This document shows positions 24,648-36,780 of a DNA stretch of 64,000 nt, piece after piece. Position 1 is the stretch's first letter; each line of letters opens with the position of its first letter. The DNA lies in contig NW_006383032.1 in NCBI RefSeq assembly GCF_000221225.1, positions 1,054,001-1,118,000 on the forward strand, given 5' to 3'. Under the pieces are notes generated by a model, which saw only the letters and a program-made list of their open reading frames with translations, had not been told where the DNA came from and made no database searches. A program made the translations under genes and the position numbers. The stretch is from Thermochaetoides thermophila DSM 1495 (lineage: Eukaryota > Ascomycota > Sordariomycetes > Sordariales > Chaetomiaceae).

Positions 24648-26750
24648 CGAGGCGACGTTGTACTCGCGACGGGCAGTAACCGACATGCGACATGCCTAGG
24701 ACTTCCGGGACGAACATTCGACGTCTGGAAGCAGCATCGAAAACCCAGCAATGTGTCACGGCTCCTCAATATTGGCACCTTTGACGGCTACTCGCTTGCA
24801 GTCCCGGTGCCACACTGCAACGAGGGGGTAGGGCTTGCGCAAGCATATCCGATAGGCATTGCTTCAGCTTGCCAACGTCCATAGAAAAAAAAAGGCTGAC
24901 TCTATGATTTTTTTTTGAAAAAAAAAACCGTGTTTGCTATCGCCTGTCCGGGCAGAGAGGCTTACCGTGATCAGCTGAAGGCTATCAATGCTTAATTTCA
25001 TCAATACCTTCAGGGAAGCCCCATGCACATATATAGCCGCGACGGCTACCAGCCGTCCCATGGTTTTCACCAGCAGCTCAGCTTTAAGCAATGTATAGAG
25101 CTTCTCGAGCTCTAATATAGCACAGTGCAGTGGAACAGTGGACGTCCTTCTCGCTGTGTGTCTTGGAGCGGAACCCGAAATTGAAATGAGATATCGCTGC
25201 GGAAATATATTGGCTAGCTGGTGCGACCATGATCCATCAACTCCCAACTTTCTTTCCGGCCCGTGACTGTCCGGCATGATTTTTAGCAGACCGATTCCAC
25301 GATGGCATTTCCCCAACTCGTCCCGTGCTTTTGGGTCTTGTCCCGGGGCAAGATGGCATCCCATCTGCTGACAGGCCAAGGCAATTCCTGCGATGCGGGG
25401 TATTGGTGGGATAGTCAGGGAAAAGAGGAATGAGCCGTCCATCCGAACGGGAGATCTCTTAGGCAGCATCAAGAAATTGGAGAGGTGCGGGTAGCGTTGG
25501 TTGGTTGGCACCATTCAACAGACTATCTTCACAGGTCCAATTGCTCCGATTCACATCTGGGGCTCCGAGCAATCGATGCAGTTGATCCAAAGAATCACGG
25601 GACGAAACTTCAACGTGTCGTATGAAGTGAGTTAGCACACGGAAAGGGCACCGCCATCTCGGAGGCTTCAACGGTAGACGCACCGTTTTCGTGGGGAATG
25701 GGCCGGCAGCACTGACGATCGGTGGCAGACTCAACACCCCAAGTTTGCGCCAAGCCAACCCAAGAGGCCAAGACCGGACCACAGAAGACATGAAGGGCCC
25801 GGGGGCTGCTGTTCCTGGAAGGATAGGCATCAAGACAGGATCCACGGGACCCCTGCGCCGGGTCTTCACTTCGGCGCACCGACCATCCCACCCTGGGCAC
25901 TTCTGAGCTCAGAGTTTTCTTCGTCGTGCCCCTGGTCGTTTTACTCTCCAGCCCCACTGTCGACCACGCCGGGACTCCCCTTGCAGCTAAAACGCGACTT
26001 GAGTGCAACAGTGCCTTGGACCTTCTGTGGAAACTTACCCTGGTCCCCGCCTGGTACCATTGGCAAGCCATCGGTCGGCACCAAGCCGTTGGCCGCCCCC
26101 CCCCCCTCCCCCTCTCCTCCACCCCCCCAGAGGAGTGAATGGATGCACCATGGGCTGGCATCGGAAGGGGAAAGCAGTGCAAATGTCCACGAGATCCTCT
26201 TCAGTGCAATATATGACACCCCGGGTCCCGTCCCTCTCCCCCACAGACTCTTCTGTCGATCTTGTTTCCTGGCTTTTGATCCCAGGTCCTCTTGCCTGGC
26301 GACCATCTTGATCTTGACACGGCTAATGCTACACTGCGGATTACACAGTGCTTGAGAATAAAATAATCCCACCCGCCACATACCACATACTCGCATATTC
26401 ACATACTTGCTCGACGTGACCCGCGTTGATGCGTTAGACCGGGCTCTGCTGTGTGCCTTTGCCGTACATCTCGACCGCCCTTTGACCTTCAACGCGGATG
26501 CCCCCATACGTATGCGGGCAAGCCTCCGCTACACGCCACGGACGGGCATATCCCCTCCTCGCAAGCCAAGGGACAGGAACGCAAACTGAATAACAACGAG
26601 TATTTGTGTCGGTCTTAGTGTTGTAGGGAGGGACGCGAGTGAGTCAACGACTGTCGACAGCCAGCAACGACAACCTGTAACCTACTATCACGCACTTACA
26701 CCAACGACGACGGCGAAGACGCCAACAACGATACAGAATAACTGCCCAAG

Positions 26751-29060
26751 ATGAATATGTGGGCGGTGTCCGGACTGCCCGTGTACACGGTCAGTGACAC
26801 GCGGCCCAAGTCCAAGGGAGTCAAGGGGAAGACCAAGAAGAAGCTTCTAAGTCTGGAGGGGCCCCAGGGGCTGGCAGCACCGCCCCCTCTCCGGCCGCTC
26901 CCGTTATCCGATGCCTCCCGGCAAGAGACCAGCTCGATTGACCATCTTCTCGATCATCCTGCCTTCGATGGGCCCCCGTCCCCCGAGAACATCCGCGACC
27001 TGAGCAACAAACTGAGGCGGGCTTCCATCAATGATAGACAGCACGAGAAGCATCGCGGCCACCACGCCAGTTCGTCTGCTTCTTCATCCCTCCGCTCTTT
27101 GACCTCTGCCGACAAGCCCCTGTGGGAAATAGGTCAAGAGGGAACGCTTTCGAGAAAGTCATCGGGGCGCTCGGGGCGCTCAGCATCCAGTGCGATGCCG
27201 AGCAAGGACCGGCCGGACAGCGTGCAAATCTTTGGCAAGACCATCTTCAACCGCCGCCCCAAGCTGAGGAGGGAAAGCAGCGCGCAAAGCTCAGCAGCCA
27301 GCTCCATCTATTCGACTGACGCAGCCACCGACGGTCCTTCCCAGACTCTCAACTCTGGCCGCGAGTCGACGATTCCCGCCCTCTTTGGTATCCGCCGCGG
27401 CTCCAGGCAGGAGCAGGGTGGGGAGGGTCGTGAGCGCAAGCTGACCATCTCTGGGCCGTACAACTTCCAGCATATTGCCCATACGGATAGAGAACAGGTC
27501 CAAGCTCTGGATGGTCCCTCTGCCAATTATACGCAGCTCAGGACAGCGCCAGCTCCAGTCTCCTGCCCCAGTCAGTCGAGCGACATGCACTTTGCTGGCT
27601 TTTCGTCAGACAACCTTGCAGTGAATGACGATGCTACAGCTGCCGAGATGCAAGTGAAGGCCATTACTAGTCTTTCACGTGCCCCTTCTGTGCTGAAGAA
27701 GAACCCGCCTAGGCGTCTTCACCGTGCCATGTCGCAGGAACAGTTTGGTGTCACCGTGCCACCTCCTCGGCCGCCAAGGTCCCCTGTTGAACCGTCTTGT
27801 CCCTCGATGGCGCCCTCTGTTCCTCCACGTGGTTCGAGCCGTACCTCCCTGCGACATGAGCGGTTTGACTCGATCGATTACAGCAGCAGGCCGCAGACCA
27901 GCACTGGTTTCCGCGGCACCCAACCTTTCCCAGCCTACGTCGATACCACCAGCCCTCCAGCGACATCGTATGGCTATGCGCCAGGCCCTGACATGGACGT
28001 CATCCCTGAGCATGGCTACTCGCATGTCACGAGCCCGCCAGCCGACGACACAAACTGGCCCCTCCCCTGCTCGTCCGAGTACACGCTGCCTGGTGTCCCA
28101 GAGGAGGACGAGGCTTCATTTGGTGGCAAGAAGTCGACCGGAGACAGCGGCAATGGCACGTCGTCCTTGCGCAGCAGCCAATCTGTGCCAATGCTTAGGG
28201 CCTTCTCAACTCTCCAGGACGACAGCTGCCGCAACAGCCAAGGCTCCGACACCTTGGGCAAATTTGACCTGTTCTCAGCTCAACAGGCACTTCGGGCTGC
28301 GTTGATGGAGAGCAAGTGCGACACATTGCCCCGGGAGGATTGGGAGGACGATATCGACTACTGTTATGAGCATGCTTGCGAGGCTGATTGCGACTACGAA
28401 TGGAGTCGTCCCTCGTTTGAGATGGAGCGGGATGGCGATAATGCTACTCCCGTGGACGGCTCCCAAGGTCGGAAAGGGGCGGTGGAGGAGGGGTCCCCTC
28501 ATATGCTGACTCCGGGACAGTTCGATGTGCCCGCTCTGAGCCCAGCCAGCCAGATCTCATCCGCGGCGACTGCACATGAAGCAATTACCCCGGCCCCTCT
28601 GAGCAACGCGAAGGTGTCCAATTTTTCGCTGCCGCGCACCGACGTCAGCAAGAATCCTCACGTCCGCAAGTCCTCGGACGCATCGAGCTTCAAGGAGTCT
28701 CACGGCTTTACTCTTTCGCCGTCTCTCTTGATCCCAATGGACTTTCAGCATCACATGATGGCGTATGAGGCCGAACGGCGCGAGGCCGCCGGCTTCCCTA
28801 CCGACTTCCGTGGTCACTATAATGATGATGAGCTCTCGCATCTCGCTAGCAGCAGTATGGACCCTTCTGCGATGATGGCGCGGTACCGCACCAGCGCTTC
28901 TACGGTCGGCAGCAGCACTAACTCAGCCTTCTTTGAGGCCGAGGATATCAACAACAGCAGCTCTTCCTCTAAAGACAAGCACTATTCCACCGCGTCGACT
29001 GTGTCGACCGACTACACTCGGCTCAGCGCCAGCATCGCCTCGCTCGACATTGATGCTCAC

Positions 29061-29097
<37 letters not shown>

Positions 29098-29465
29098 CGG
29101 CCGAGCCGTTCCCTGCTTTCGACGCCAACATGCCGATGCCTTCGGTGCCCGAGACGACTGAAGCCGCGCCGCCGCCACCATCATTCAGTCGGGCGCTGCA
29201 CCGCACTGGCTTCAGGCACCGTGGTAGCGAGTCCAACCTTCGCAGGCTGGCAGCTACCATCACTTCCAATAGCAGCTCGGATGAACCAATGCCCAAGGCA
29301 AAGGTAACAGTCCCGCCGCCCTCGTCGCTTCAGCAGGCCTTGCGTCGTGGCCGCGCGCGGACGACCAGCCTCAGCACTCCGCCGCCGCCGGGTCAGTACT
29401 CGCTGTTCCCATCGGTAGTGAAGGAGACGGGCATGGGCAATGGCTTGTTGGGCAGGATGATTTGA
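26751..29465 (+). CDS. Large disordered protein with CRIB-like motif
   Basis: Single exon, 904 residues, start ATG at 26751 after an A-rich leader. Residues 233-244 read ISGPYNFQHIAH. This follows the core of the CRIB/PBD consensus (I-S-x-P-x-F-x-H-x-x-H), which binds GTP-loaded Cdc42 or Rac; the usual following VG is TD here. A second conserved-looking acidic block, EDWEDDIDYCYEH with nearby Asp/Cys/Trp, lies about residues 530-550. A run of about eleven Gln lies near residue 772. Most of the rest is Ser/Pro-rich with PPPRPPR-type proline motifs that could bind SH3 domains. I infer a polarity or Rho-GTPase effector acting at the cortex. No kinase, GAP or GEF domain is present. The function is not established. 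Confidence 0.8.
29063..29095 (+). repeat. In-frame CAG repeat (polyglutamine)
   Basis: Eleven uninterrupted CAG codons inside the CRIB-like gene. A pure-codon tract of this sort is prone to length change between strains. Confidence 0.9.
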
Positions 29466-31529
29466 GTAGCTGTGAACAAGACGGCAGATCTTGGTTATGT
29501 GAAGGGTATATACTATAACAGTACACAGATAACAACAGAACGGGGGAATATATCCAACCGAGAGTGTGGATGCAATCACACTCCGTACACATCAGAGGGT
29601 AAGGATAGCACTGCCCTCTGTCACATAAGTTTTCATTGATGCTTTGCTTATTTTCTTACATCGTTCTCTACTGTGTTTACATCGGGCGAAGCATTTACTG
29701 GGGTGATTCGGTTGGGAACATTATAGATCTGGGATATACGAACATGGTGAAAGGTCAGGGAGGGGGGATTTTTGATTTCTTGGAAATGTTGGGACAGTTG
29801 CATGCAAAAACAGGAGTTTTTCTTGGCTTCCAACTACAGTCTCACCAGCTGCGTCTCATTTTCCTTGTGTTCCATCTGCTGAAAAGAACGGAAGCGTACC
29901 GTCGTTTGTGCTTTCTCTTGTCTGTCAAACCCTATAGAGTTAGTCCTCTTATCGGCCGATCCGCTGTCACTCGCTCGGAGGATAGATAATTTGTAGCATT
30001 AGAAGGGTCTCTACCAATAGAACTGGCTATTAGAAGGAAACATGTACACCGAGGATCAAAGATGGAAACAGTGCCTACGACTCTCCAGCAGTCATCGAAC
30101 CAGATATGGTGCATTTTCGGTGCCTGTTGGCAGTCCAGTGATACATAAATGCGTCCCTCATCCCGCAGCACCGGGTTGTGTGTGCAGTGTGCATCGACAA
30201 CATAGGGTTACATTGCTATGGTCGAATGGAGGCCTATATCGGCTGACGCTTATACCCCGCGACTGAATGTCGCCAGTTAAGTTTGTTCCCATCACCTGTA
30301 GCCATACTCGGGGATTCGGTCCGGCTTGCCCACTTTGCCCGTCCATCACCAAGCAAACACACCCGGCCTAGCTACGCCAGCTAAGGAGAGAGGGCTTCTG
30401 TTCGTTGTCATCACAACAACAAACACACCATACCTATTCCTTAGCTAGGCCGCTCATGGGACGCAGATATGGAGATGAGCATTATGGAGGGGTAGACCAG
30501 TCTTGAGGCGGGCTGAGTTCCATGGTTCAGATGATGAGATGACGGCCATGACGACCTCGGCAGATAACATACTCCATCGAGCGAATGGGACATGGCAACG
30601 CAAACAACAATCAGCGCCAATCTTCAACCGTTTCTTCACGCACAGAATTTCATGCCCGTATTAACGGCCCCAAGGGTTATGATATACTCAGTATCCTGGA
30701 AGCCAAGTTGCCGTAGCTTACCTAGCACACCCCGCGCAAAGCTTCCCTTAGTTCCCCGCTGTCGGCCCAAGCTCTTGATGATCCATGTGTATAGAAAAAA
30801 AATAGAGCCAATGATGACCACGCCGCATAATGTTGCCCAAAACGCCTTGAACTCCCAGAAACTCTTAACGCCAACCGTCGCCTCGCCTGCATTTAACCGC
30901 CGCCCACTGAAATAAACCCATGTGGCATCCCTTAAGCAAGACACAGAAAGCCTGCGGATGGCAGGAGAGAGGTGAGAAGAGAAAACTCAACCATGCTGAC
31001 ACCCTCCCAGTCCCCTTTTTTCGCAGCGTATATACAGCGCAAAAAGCAAAAGCCACAGAAACTCGGGACACTGAATGCCGCCTTCCCCAGTCCCTAACCG
31101 GTGATACCGAAGATGAATCGAGGGGAAAAAGATATGTCCCCGAGCAAATCCAAAGCAAGGATGATTCAATTAACTCTTGTCCTGCAGGCTCAGCAGGACT
31201 AAGAGGTGTTGTCCGGACTGACTTGGCTGTTGTTAAGGGCCCTGCCCTTTCCAGTTTTCAGAGCTTTGCCATACGCCATCGAGCCTGGAGTTGGCGCAGT
31301 GAGCGCCAAGGGATTGTCGGCACATCATGTTCGCGAGCCTGACGGCTGTTCCCCAACGCCCGGGCAACCTGTTCAGTGCCTGGGCTCGAAAGCCAGCAAT
31401 GCACGACAACTGGCGCAAAGCCAACGCTTCTGGAAAGCTCAGAAGCTAGGTAAACCAGCCCCGGCAGCGAAAGCAACAATGACAGCATATGATAATGTGC
31501 CATGCACTTGGTCGATTACCAAGACCGAA
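29466..31529. other. Intergenic region between convergent genes
   Basis: 2.1 kb between the 3' ends of the CRIB-like gene and CENP-A. One minus-strand frame at about 30636-30944 contains a hydrophobic, membrane-like stretch (GVVIIGSIFFLYTW) near its middle. I recognise no family, and give it low weight as a gene. Confidence 0.5.
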
Positions 31530-32153
31530 TCATATCCAGCCAGCGCCGCCCCATACGCCGCGGATTCGTCTGGCGAGCTGAATATCCTTTTGCATGATGG
31601 TGACACGCTTGGCGTGGATGGCACACAGGTTGGTGTCCTCAAATAAGTGCACCAGGAAAGCCTCGGCAGCTTCTTGGAGCGCGAGGATGGCCTGCGACTG
31701 CCAGCGGAGCTCCTCGCCTTCAGGACGGCAATCGAGGGCTATTTCACGGACCTGTTTTTGAACGGGGGGCCGTTAGTTGCTGCGGAGGTGATGAGCAGGC
31801 GCTTTCGTGTGGGTGAGTTCGTACCAGACGAGCAAAAGGCAGTTTGGCCATGAGCAGGTCGGTGTTGGACTGGTAGCGGCGAATCTCTTTCAGCGCAAGG
31901 GTGCCTGGCCTGTAGCGCCGCTTCTTGCCTTGGGGCACAGGGTCGCCTGCTGCGAAGGGGGTTAGCGAGGAGCATGACAGGTAGAGTTTGTTGGAGTAGA
32001 GAACATACGTTGAACACTGCTTTGCCTGGGTCTTTTCCCGACCGACGCATCTTGCGCGACTGCTGATGGACGTCCTCTCTTTGTGGGTGTTTGCTTTGCA
32101 ATGGCAACGCCCGGTCTTGAGGCTGCTGTTTTTTGCGCGGTCTTCGGCGCCAT
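31530..32153 (-). CDS. CENP-A: Centromeric histone H3 variant (CENP-A/CenH3)
   Basis: Three exons: 32153-32009, 31949-31825 and 31751-31530, giving 163 residues. Introns are 31950-32008 (59 nt, GTATGT) and 31752-31824 (73 nt, GTACGA...ACAG). Exon 1 is a 48-residue basic N-tail unlike the canonical H3 tail. Exon 2 has the H3-like entry RYRPGTLALKEIRRYQ and then the CENP-A-like SNTDLLMAKLPFARL. Exon 3 gives VREIA, then helix 2 and loop 2 ending in KRVTIMQKDIQLARRIRG. The extended loop 1, and a W-containing end (VWGGAGWI) in place of the H3 GERA, separate it from replicative H3. It should replace H3 in centromeric nucleosomes and seed the kinetochore. Orthologues are S. cerevisiae Cse4 and S. 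pombe Cnp1. The first acceptor is a tandem CAGCAG. The gene is divergent from the Derlin gene. Confidence 0.95.
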
Positions 32154-33212
32154 AGTTTCGGAGAGAAGCTGGGAAAGGGAAGAGAGCAGCAGAAGCTACG
32201 CGTGTAGGCAGGCAAGTAGGTTAGGGATACGACGGCGACCCAATTGGTTGATTTGAAGGTCAGCGAAGTTGTTGCGATCCAGATGGAAGAGCTGTAAAAG
32301 CTGCTGCGCGGCAGGTAGGGGACGGTTGCAGTGGGTTGGAGGTGCGATGACGGGAGCTAGAATAAAGTGGGATGCTACGACGCGAGCGCGATGCGCTTGT
32401 CGGATAATACAGCAGTGTCCAACGAATTGCTGCACAAGAGACGAAAGTACGGATTACAGAGAAGCTGGAGAAGCTAGAAAAGACGATTACTTTTGCCAGT
32501 TAGCCCGAACCCGCGCCAGTTATCGAGGGATTGCGAGAATCGCACGAATCAGGGAGGTTAAGGGGGGGGGGATTAGGGGAGCTCGAGCTACTCTGAAGAC
32601 TTTCGCCGACGCGCGAACCTCGACGCATTCGCGACGCGACAGAGAAACCAGGTCTTTAATGGGTGGCTGGGGAGTGGGGCTTTGTGGCTCTGCCCCTTGG
32701 CTGGCACCGCTTGTTCGATAGCTTCAGGATATGCATAGTACGGTTCCTGAAGCATCTGCACAAAGTGGCGTCACCACTCATTGGGGATGGTGCTCCACTT
32801 TAATCTGGGGTCGGGGCGGGTTGGGGTTGGCCTAACGTCGCTGATAAGCCGTTGGATGGATGGAATATCATCGCCGAAAGGACACCTCAACATCATTGCG
32901 ACGCCGTGAACCGCTGCCCCTCGACACCGCTGAAGTCTTTCCCTTGATTTTAGGCGAGCCACCGAGAGGATATCAACACATGAGTTCATCCAACACGACC
33001 ATCCAAGTTTGAACTGCACTTTGCAGTCTGCCAGCACCTGCGAAGAAGAAGCGCCCGCTTGTTGCAGAGAGTCTCTGTGCCGATTCCGCACTGCAACTGC
33101 AAACAAAGCCAGTGACGGCAGCGCTGCCGCACACCCCGCTCTTCGCATACCGCACTCGCTGTCCAGACTCGCCGATTGTTTAAAACAGCACCGACGGCAG
33201 CATACTCCCGCC
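32154..33212. promoter_or_regulatory. Divergent promoter region of CENP-A and Derlin genes
   Basis: 1,059 bp between two start codons facing away from each other. A nine-G run lies near 32563. I see no clear TATA box, and no histone-type repeated promoter element that I can name. Confidence 0.4.
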
Positions 33213-34071
33213 ATGGATCAGATAATGGGCGATGGTGGGGCCTTTCCCCTGGAAACCTGGTTCTGGGAAATGCCCATTTGCACTCGGTGGTGGACAACTG
33301 CCACCGTCCTGACGAGCGGGCTCGTCCAGTGCAAGCTGATCACTCCTTTCCAGCTGTTTTATAGCTATCGCACAGTTTTCCAAAAGTCGCAGGTGTGTAA
33401 ATGCTTTGCACGATACAAGATGGCCATGAAACGCTAACTTTCCTACTCAGTACTGGCGCTTAATAACTACCTTTCTCTACTTCGGCCCCTTCTCAATCGA
33501 CCTGCTCTTCCACATATACTTTTTGCAGCGCTACTCGCGCCTGCTTGAAGAGTCATCAGGCCGGTCGCCAGCACACTTCTCGTGGCTGCTGCTCTTCTCC
33601 ATGGCCAGCCTGCTGCTTCTGTCGCCTTTCGTCCAAATGCCCTTCCTCGGCCACCCGCTATCATCGACGCTCGTTTACATCTGGTCGCGCCGCAACCCAG
33701 ATACTCTTATGAGCTTCCTCGGGCTGCTCACCTTCCGTGCGCCATACTTGCCTTGGGTGCTGATGGGCATCAGTTTTGTTATTCACGGCACCGTGCCTAA
33801 GGACGAGCTGATGGGCGTGCTCATCGGTCATATCTGGTACTTCTTCAATGACGTGTACCCGCCGCTGCACGGCGGGTCGAGGCCACTGGACCCTCCTAGA
33901 TGGTGGTGCCGGTTGTTTGGTGAGTTCTTGTGTTTAGACAGAGCTAGTCAATAGGCATGAAGTTAACGTGTGCCATCAGAACGGAGACAGAGACATGAAG
34001 AGACAGCAAATGACGTCGACAATGATATTGCCGTTGCCAGAGCCGATGTGCGGCCACCAGACGTGAGGTGA
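33213..34071 (+). CDS. Derlin family ER membrane protein (Der1/Dfm1-like)
   Basis: Three exons: 33213-33392, 33451-33919 and 33980-34071, giving 246 residues. Introns are 58 nt (GTGTGT...TCAG) and 60 nt (GTGAGT...TCAG), and all phases close. The protein begins with a short segment ending in PICTRWW and TATVLTSGLV. The Derlin/rhomboid-like WR motif follows in YWRLITTFLYFG at the first splice junction, then PFSIDLLFHIYFLQRYSRLLE. A glycine-rich late helix reads GVLIGHIWYFFNDVYP, the GxxxG-type signature of the family. About six membrane segments are expected. Derlins are catalytically dead rhomboids that move misfolded proteins out of the ER for degradation. The charged 30-residue tail from exon 3 is probably cytosolic; I see no clear SHP box in it. 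It is convergent with the dioxygenase gene. Confidence 0.92.
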
Positions 34072-34528
34072 GCCTGGACTAGACAAGATTAGAGACTGTT
34101 TGGAGGGAGAAGGGAGGGGGGGAGGGGTTGATCATAATTGTTGATAACTGGTTGTTGTATCAACGAATCGGATGGCATTCATGTTTTCTTGGTTTCTTGG
34201 GTGGTGGCGTTTTGGGTTGGGGCATTGCATATCTGGGCGTTGAGTGTCGGTTGGTCCATTGGCAGGCAAACATGGGAACCTCAGGATTGAAGAAAATGGA
34301 AGCTCTGAATGAACTTCGCTCTCACACTATGGTGATGGAAGTGGTAGGAGTGAGCCATCAGTGTGTGGCCAAATGGCAGGCGCCAATGGAGCCAGATATA
34401 ACAATCGGCCAGTATCCCACACAATAGTATACAATACACAAGCAGATCACAACGAATAGTCAATATGCTTTTATTGTCTTTAAAAAAACATAACCGAAAC
34501 AGTGAATCCTCGCCAGTGTCAAGCCCAA
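34072..34528. other. Convergent 3' region
   Basis: 457 bp between the stop codons of the Derlin and acireductone dioxygenase genes. It should hold both 3' untranslated regions. No other feature seen. Confidence 0.5.
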
Positions 34529-35211
34529 TTAAGCCAGATAAGTGGCAACATACTCTTTGCGGTAGGGGTTATCATTCAGCTCCTCCGACCGGTTCAGGGG
34601 CGTCCACTTCGGCTCCTCCTTGAACAGGCGCATTGCCTGGATGTACTGCAGACTGTCAGCACCTCACTGTGCTCAAAACTTAGTCCATCGCGTTGTCACC
34701 TACGTTACTCTCATCAGTGGTGAACCGATGGTAGATACCCGCCGGCAGGATAAGCAGATCGTCCTTCTCAACCGCGATGCGCACCCACCGCTCCTGCTTG
34801 TCGCGTACGTCGAAGTAGCCCCGGCCGTCGCGCACGTACCGGATCTCCTCGTCCTCGTGCAGGTGCTCGGTGAAGAAGCTGCGCACCTTGGTCTCATACG
34901 ACTCACCCAGCGCCGACGGGCTCACTTCAATCTCGTCCCGGTTCTTGTACCCGCGCTGCTGCGCCAGCGCGTTCACCTCGTCCAATGATGTGGCCTTGTA
35001 GTAGAGGACGCCGAGAGAGTTGAGCTCTGAGGCAGACACCTCCTCGCCTGAGTCGTGGGCCAGGCGCTGGTCGCCCTGAGGTGTTTTGGTATCTTAGTTT
35101 TGTGTTCCAATCATACTGTTACATGGGAAGGTAAAGGATGGGTATGTATGAGTGAGGAGTTTTTGAGAGGGTGCTCTTACGGGTAGATCATCGTAGATGT
35201 AGGCCCTCATT
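34529..35211 (-). CDS. ADI1: Acireductone dioxygenase (methionine salvage)
   Basis: Three exons: 35211-35182 (10 codons), 35075-34704 and 34645-34529, giving 172 residues, the usual size. Introns are 106 nt (GTAAGA...TCAG) and 58 nt (GTAGGT...GCAG), both phase 0. The second joins TTDESN to YIQAMRLFKEEPKW, which is conserved in the family. The cupin metal ligands are present: H81, H83 and E87 in EHLHEDEEIRY, and H126 in IYHRFT. The enzyme opens acireductone with oxygen to the keto-acid precursor of methionine plus formate, recycling methylthioadenosine. It is cytosolic, possibly also nuclear. Unspliced reading would end at NAMD and lose the C-terminus. Confidence 0.95.
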
Positions 35212-36780
35212 TTGAAAGAAAAAATTGAAGCAGTTCTTCGACTTTGAAACAGAAGAAGGTCAGGTTTTAGGAAATGGAGGTCTGGGGAGGTGCCAACTTG
35301 ATAAGAAGGTCTTGGGGGCACGAGTTTGAGAGGTTACGATGAAAAGGGTGGGTTGATTCCGCGATCACGGGGAATTGCGCAAGGCGGGGCGGCCTGGTTA
35401 AAAAAAAAGGTGGTGAGGGGCACCAAGATATTTCTTGGTTTCACCGGCTACTCGCCAGCAACCACAGGTGCAGCATTTTGGCATGATTATCATCCATTCA
35501 GAGAAAACCCATAAGAATTCGCCGTCAAACATCCGTTTGCGCAATGAGGGATCATCTGTCGCAATCCATGAAGGCTCGTATCGCAGCTTTAGTTGCTTAT
35601 CGATAAAGTAATCCAGCAGCCAAGCCCTGTTTCGCACCGGAATGCGTTAGGTCACGGGTCTCCCCGACAGCGGCCACATTCCCCTCGAGAAGACATACTG
35701 GATGAGTACAAGTAGTGGGTTGATCTAACACAGCTCCCATAATCTTGGAGGACACATACTTGACTGACTTACTGTAGCCAAGTATTTTTCATAGCATACC
35801 ACTACAATGGCGCTAATCTCGGTCCTGTCTCAATTCACCCTCCCCACCACCCCCCCCCCAGCATTATCCCTTTCGCGTTGCAACATATCTTTCATCTTTC
35901 ATTAAGGCATCAATTAAAGCTAGATGAAACTATCATTGGAAAGTAGCCACTCAACTCATCGTCCATTGAAGCTCAGTCCTCTTGCCATACCGCCATGATG
36001 AGCTCTGTTGATAAACCTTGAAGGACGGGTTGGAGCAAAGTTCGAGAAAAGTTTTACATGCTCCAAGGTGTACTGCTTACACAGGCAAAAATATCTGTGG
36101 GTAGGGATACCACTTCCTTTCATTACAGTTAGAAAGACCTTAGACATATGCTTGTCGCCTTTTCAGTTGGAGGTTAGCTGGTGCACGCAGAAGGGCTTAG
36201 TGAAAGGCCATATCTCCAGAACGAATTCTTTCCCATCGAAGGATAAATCCAGCAATTTTATTTTACCTTTCTTAAATTTTTGTCTGTCCCCTACGATACC
36301 GCACTCCTCATCACCGTCATCGAAGAGGTCCAGCTGCAAACCTCACCAACTGGCCATGTTCACAGTAGACTTTCTGGACGAAACTGAGGTGTTGGGTAAT
36401 CTCGGTTAAATGTAACAACAACTTCTTGAGCGCGCAAGTGTTATAACTACAAAAAGGATGTAATAGGGGGGAGATGGCCTCAAGAAGAACAGCAGCTTGG
36501 GCCGTGTGTCAGGCAACCAACATCTTGGCGGATCCATTCATCCAGATGGAGTGATTCTGCTGAGGAGAACTGCCTGGATTGACTGGCAGAAAGTCATGAG
36601 AGCTTGCTGGTCTCTTAAAGCATTAGCCGTCAGGGAATTCAAGGACAAACAGGAACAGGCAAAACGAATCATATCTTCTTATCAGCCATTGATCTTAGTC
36701 GAACTTTAAATCGAACAGGTACAGCGGTACAGTTACAATGTCATCTCCGATTTTTTGTTGTTTTTTTTTTTTTCAAATGT
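35212..36780. other. Intergenic region, no recognised gene
   Basis: 1.6 kb upstream of the dioxygenase gene. It holds an A tract near 35400, a ten-C run near 35850 and a long T tract at about 36757-36773 just before the pseudogene. I do not recognise the plus-strand frame around 36150-36409. Confidence 0.55.

Larger units (their letters stand above)
18601..26750. other. Gene-poor region, right part
   Basis: 8.1 kb up to the CRIB-like gene. Apart from the TATA-led foldable block at 18.7-18.95 kb and an AC microsatellite at 24.6 kb, I see only short frames without motifs. The last 200 bp before 26751 are rich in CAA/ACG and look like an untranslated leader. A C-rich tract at about 26096-26130 ends in CAG and could be a leader-intron acceptor. 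Confidence 0.5.

Noticed and set aside
25459..26507. Overlapping minus-strand frames of 124-190 codons before the CRIB-like gene
   Set aside because: They show no family motif and overlap frames on the other strand. They are more likely random frames in GC-rich promoter DNA.
13741..26750. Centromere or RIP-mutated transposon graveyard
   Set aside because: Base composition is not AT-rich, and I see no TpA-skewed remnants, terminal repeats or reverse-transcriptase or transposase motifs.
31206..31646. 146-codon plus-strand frame
   Set aside because: Antisense to the third exon of CENP-A; no independent protein signal.
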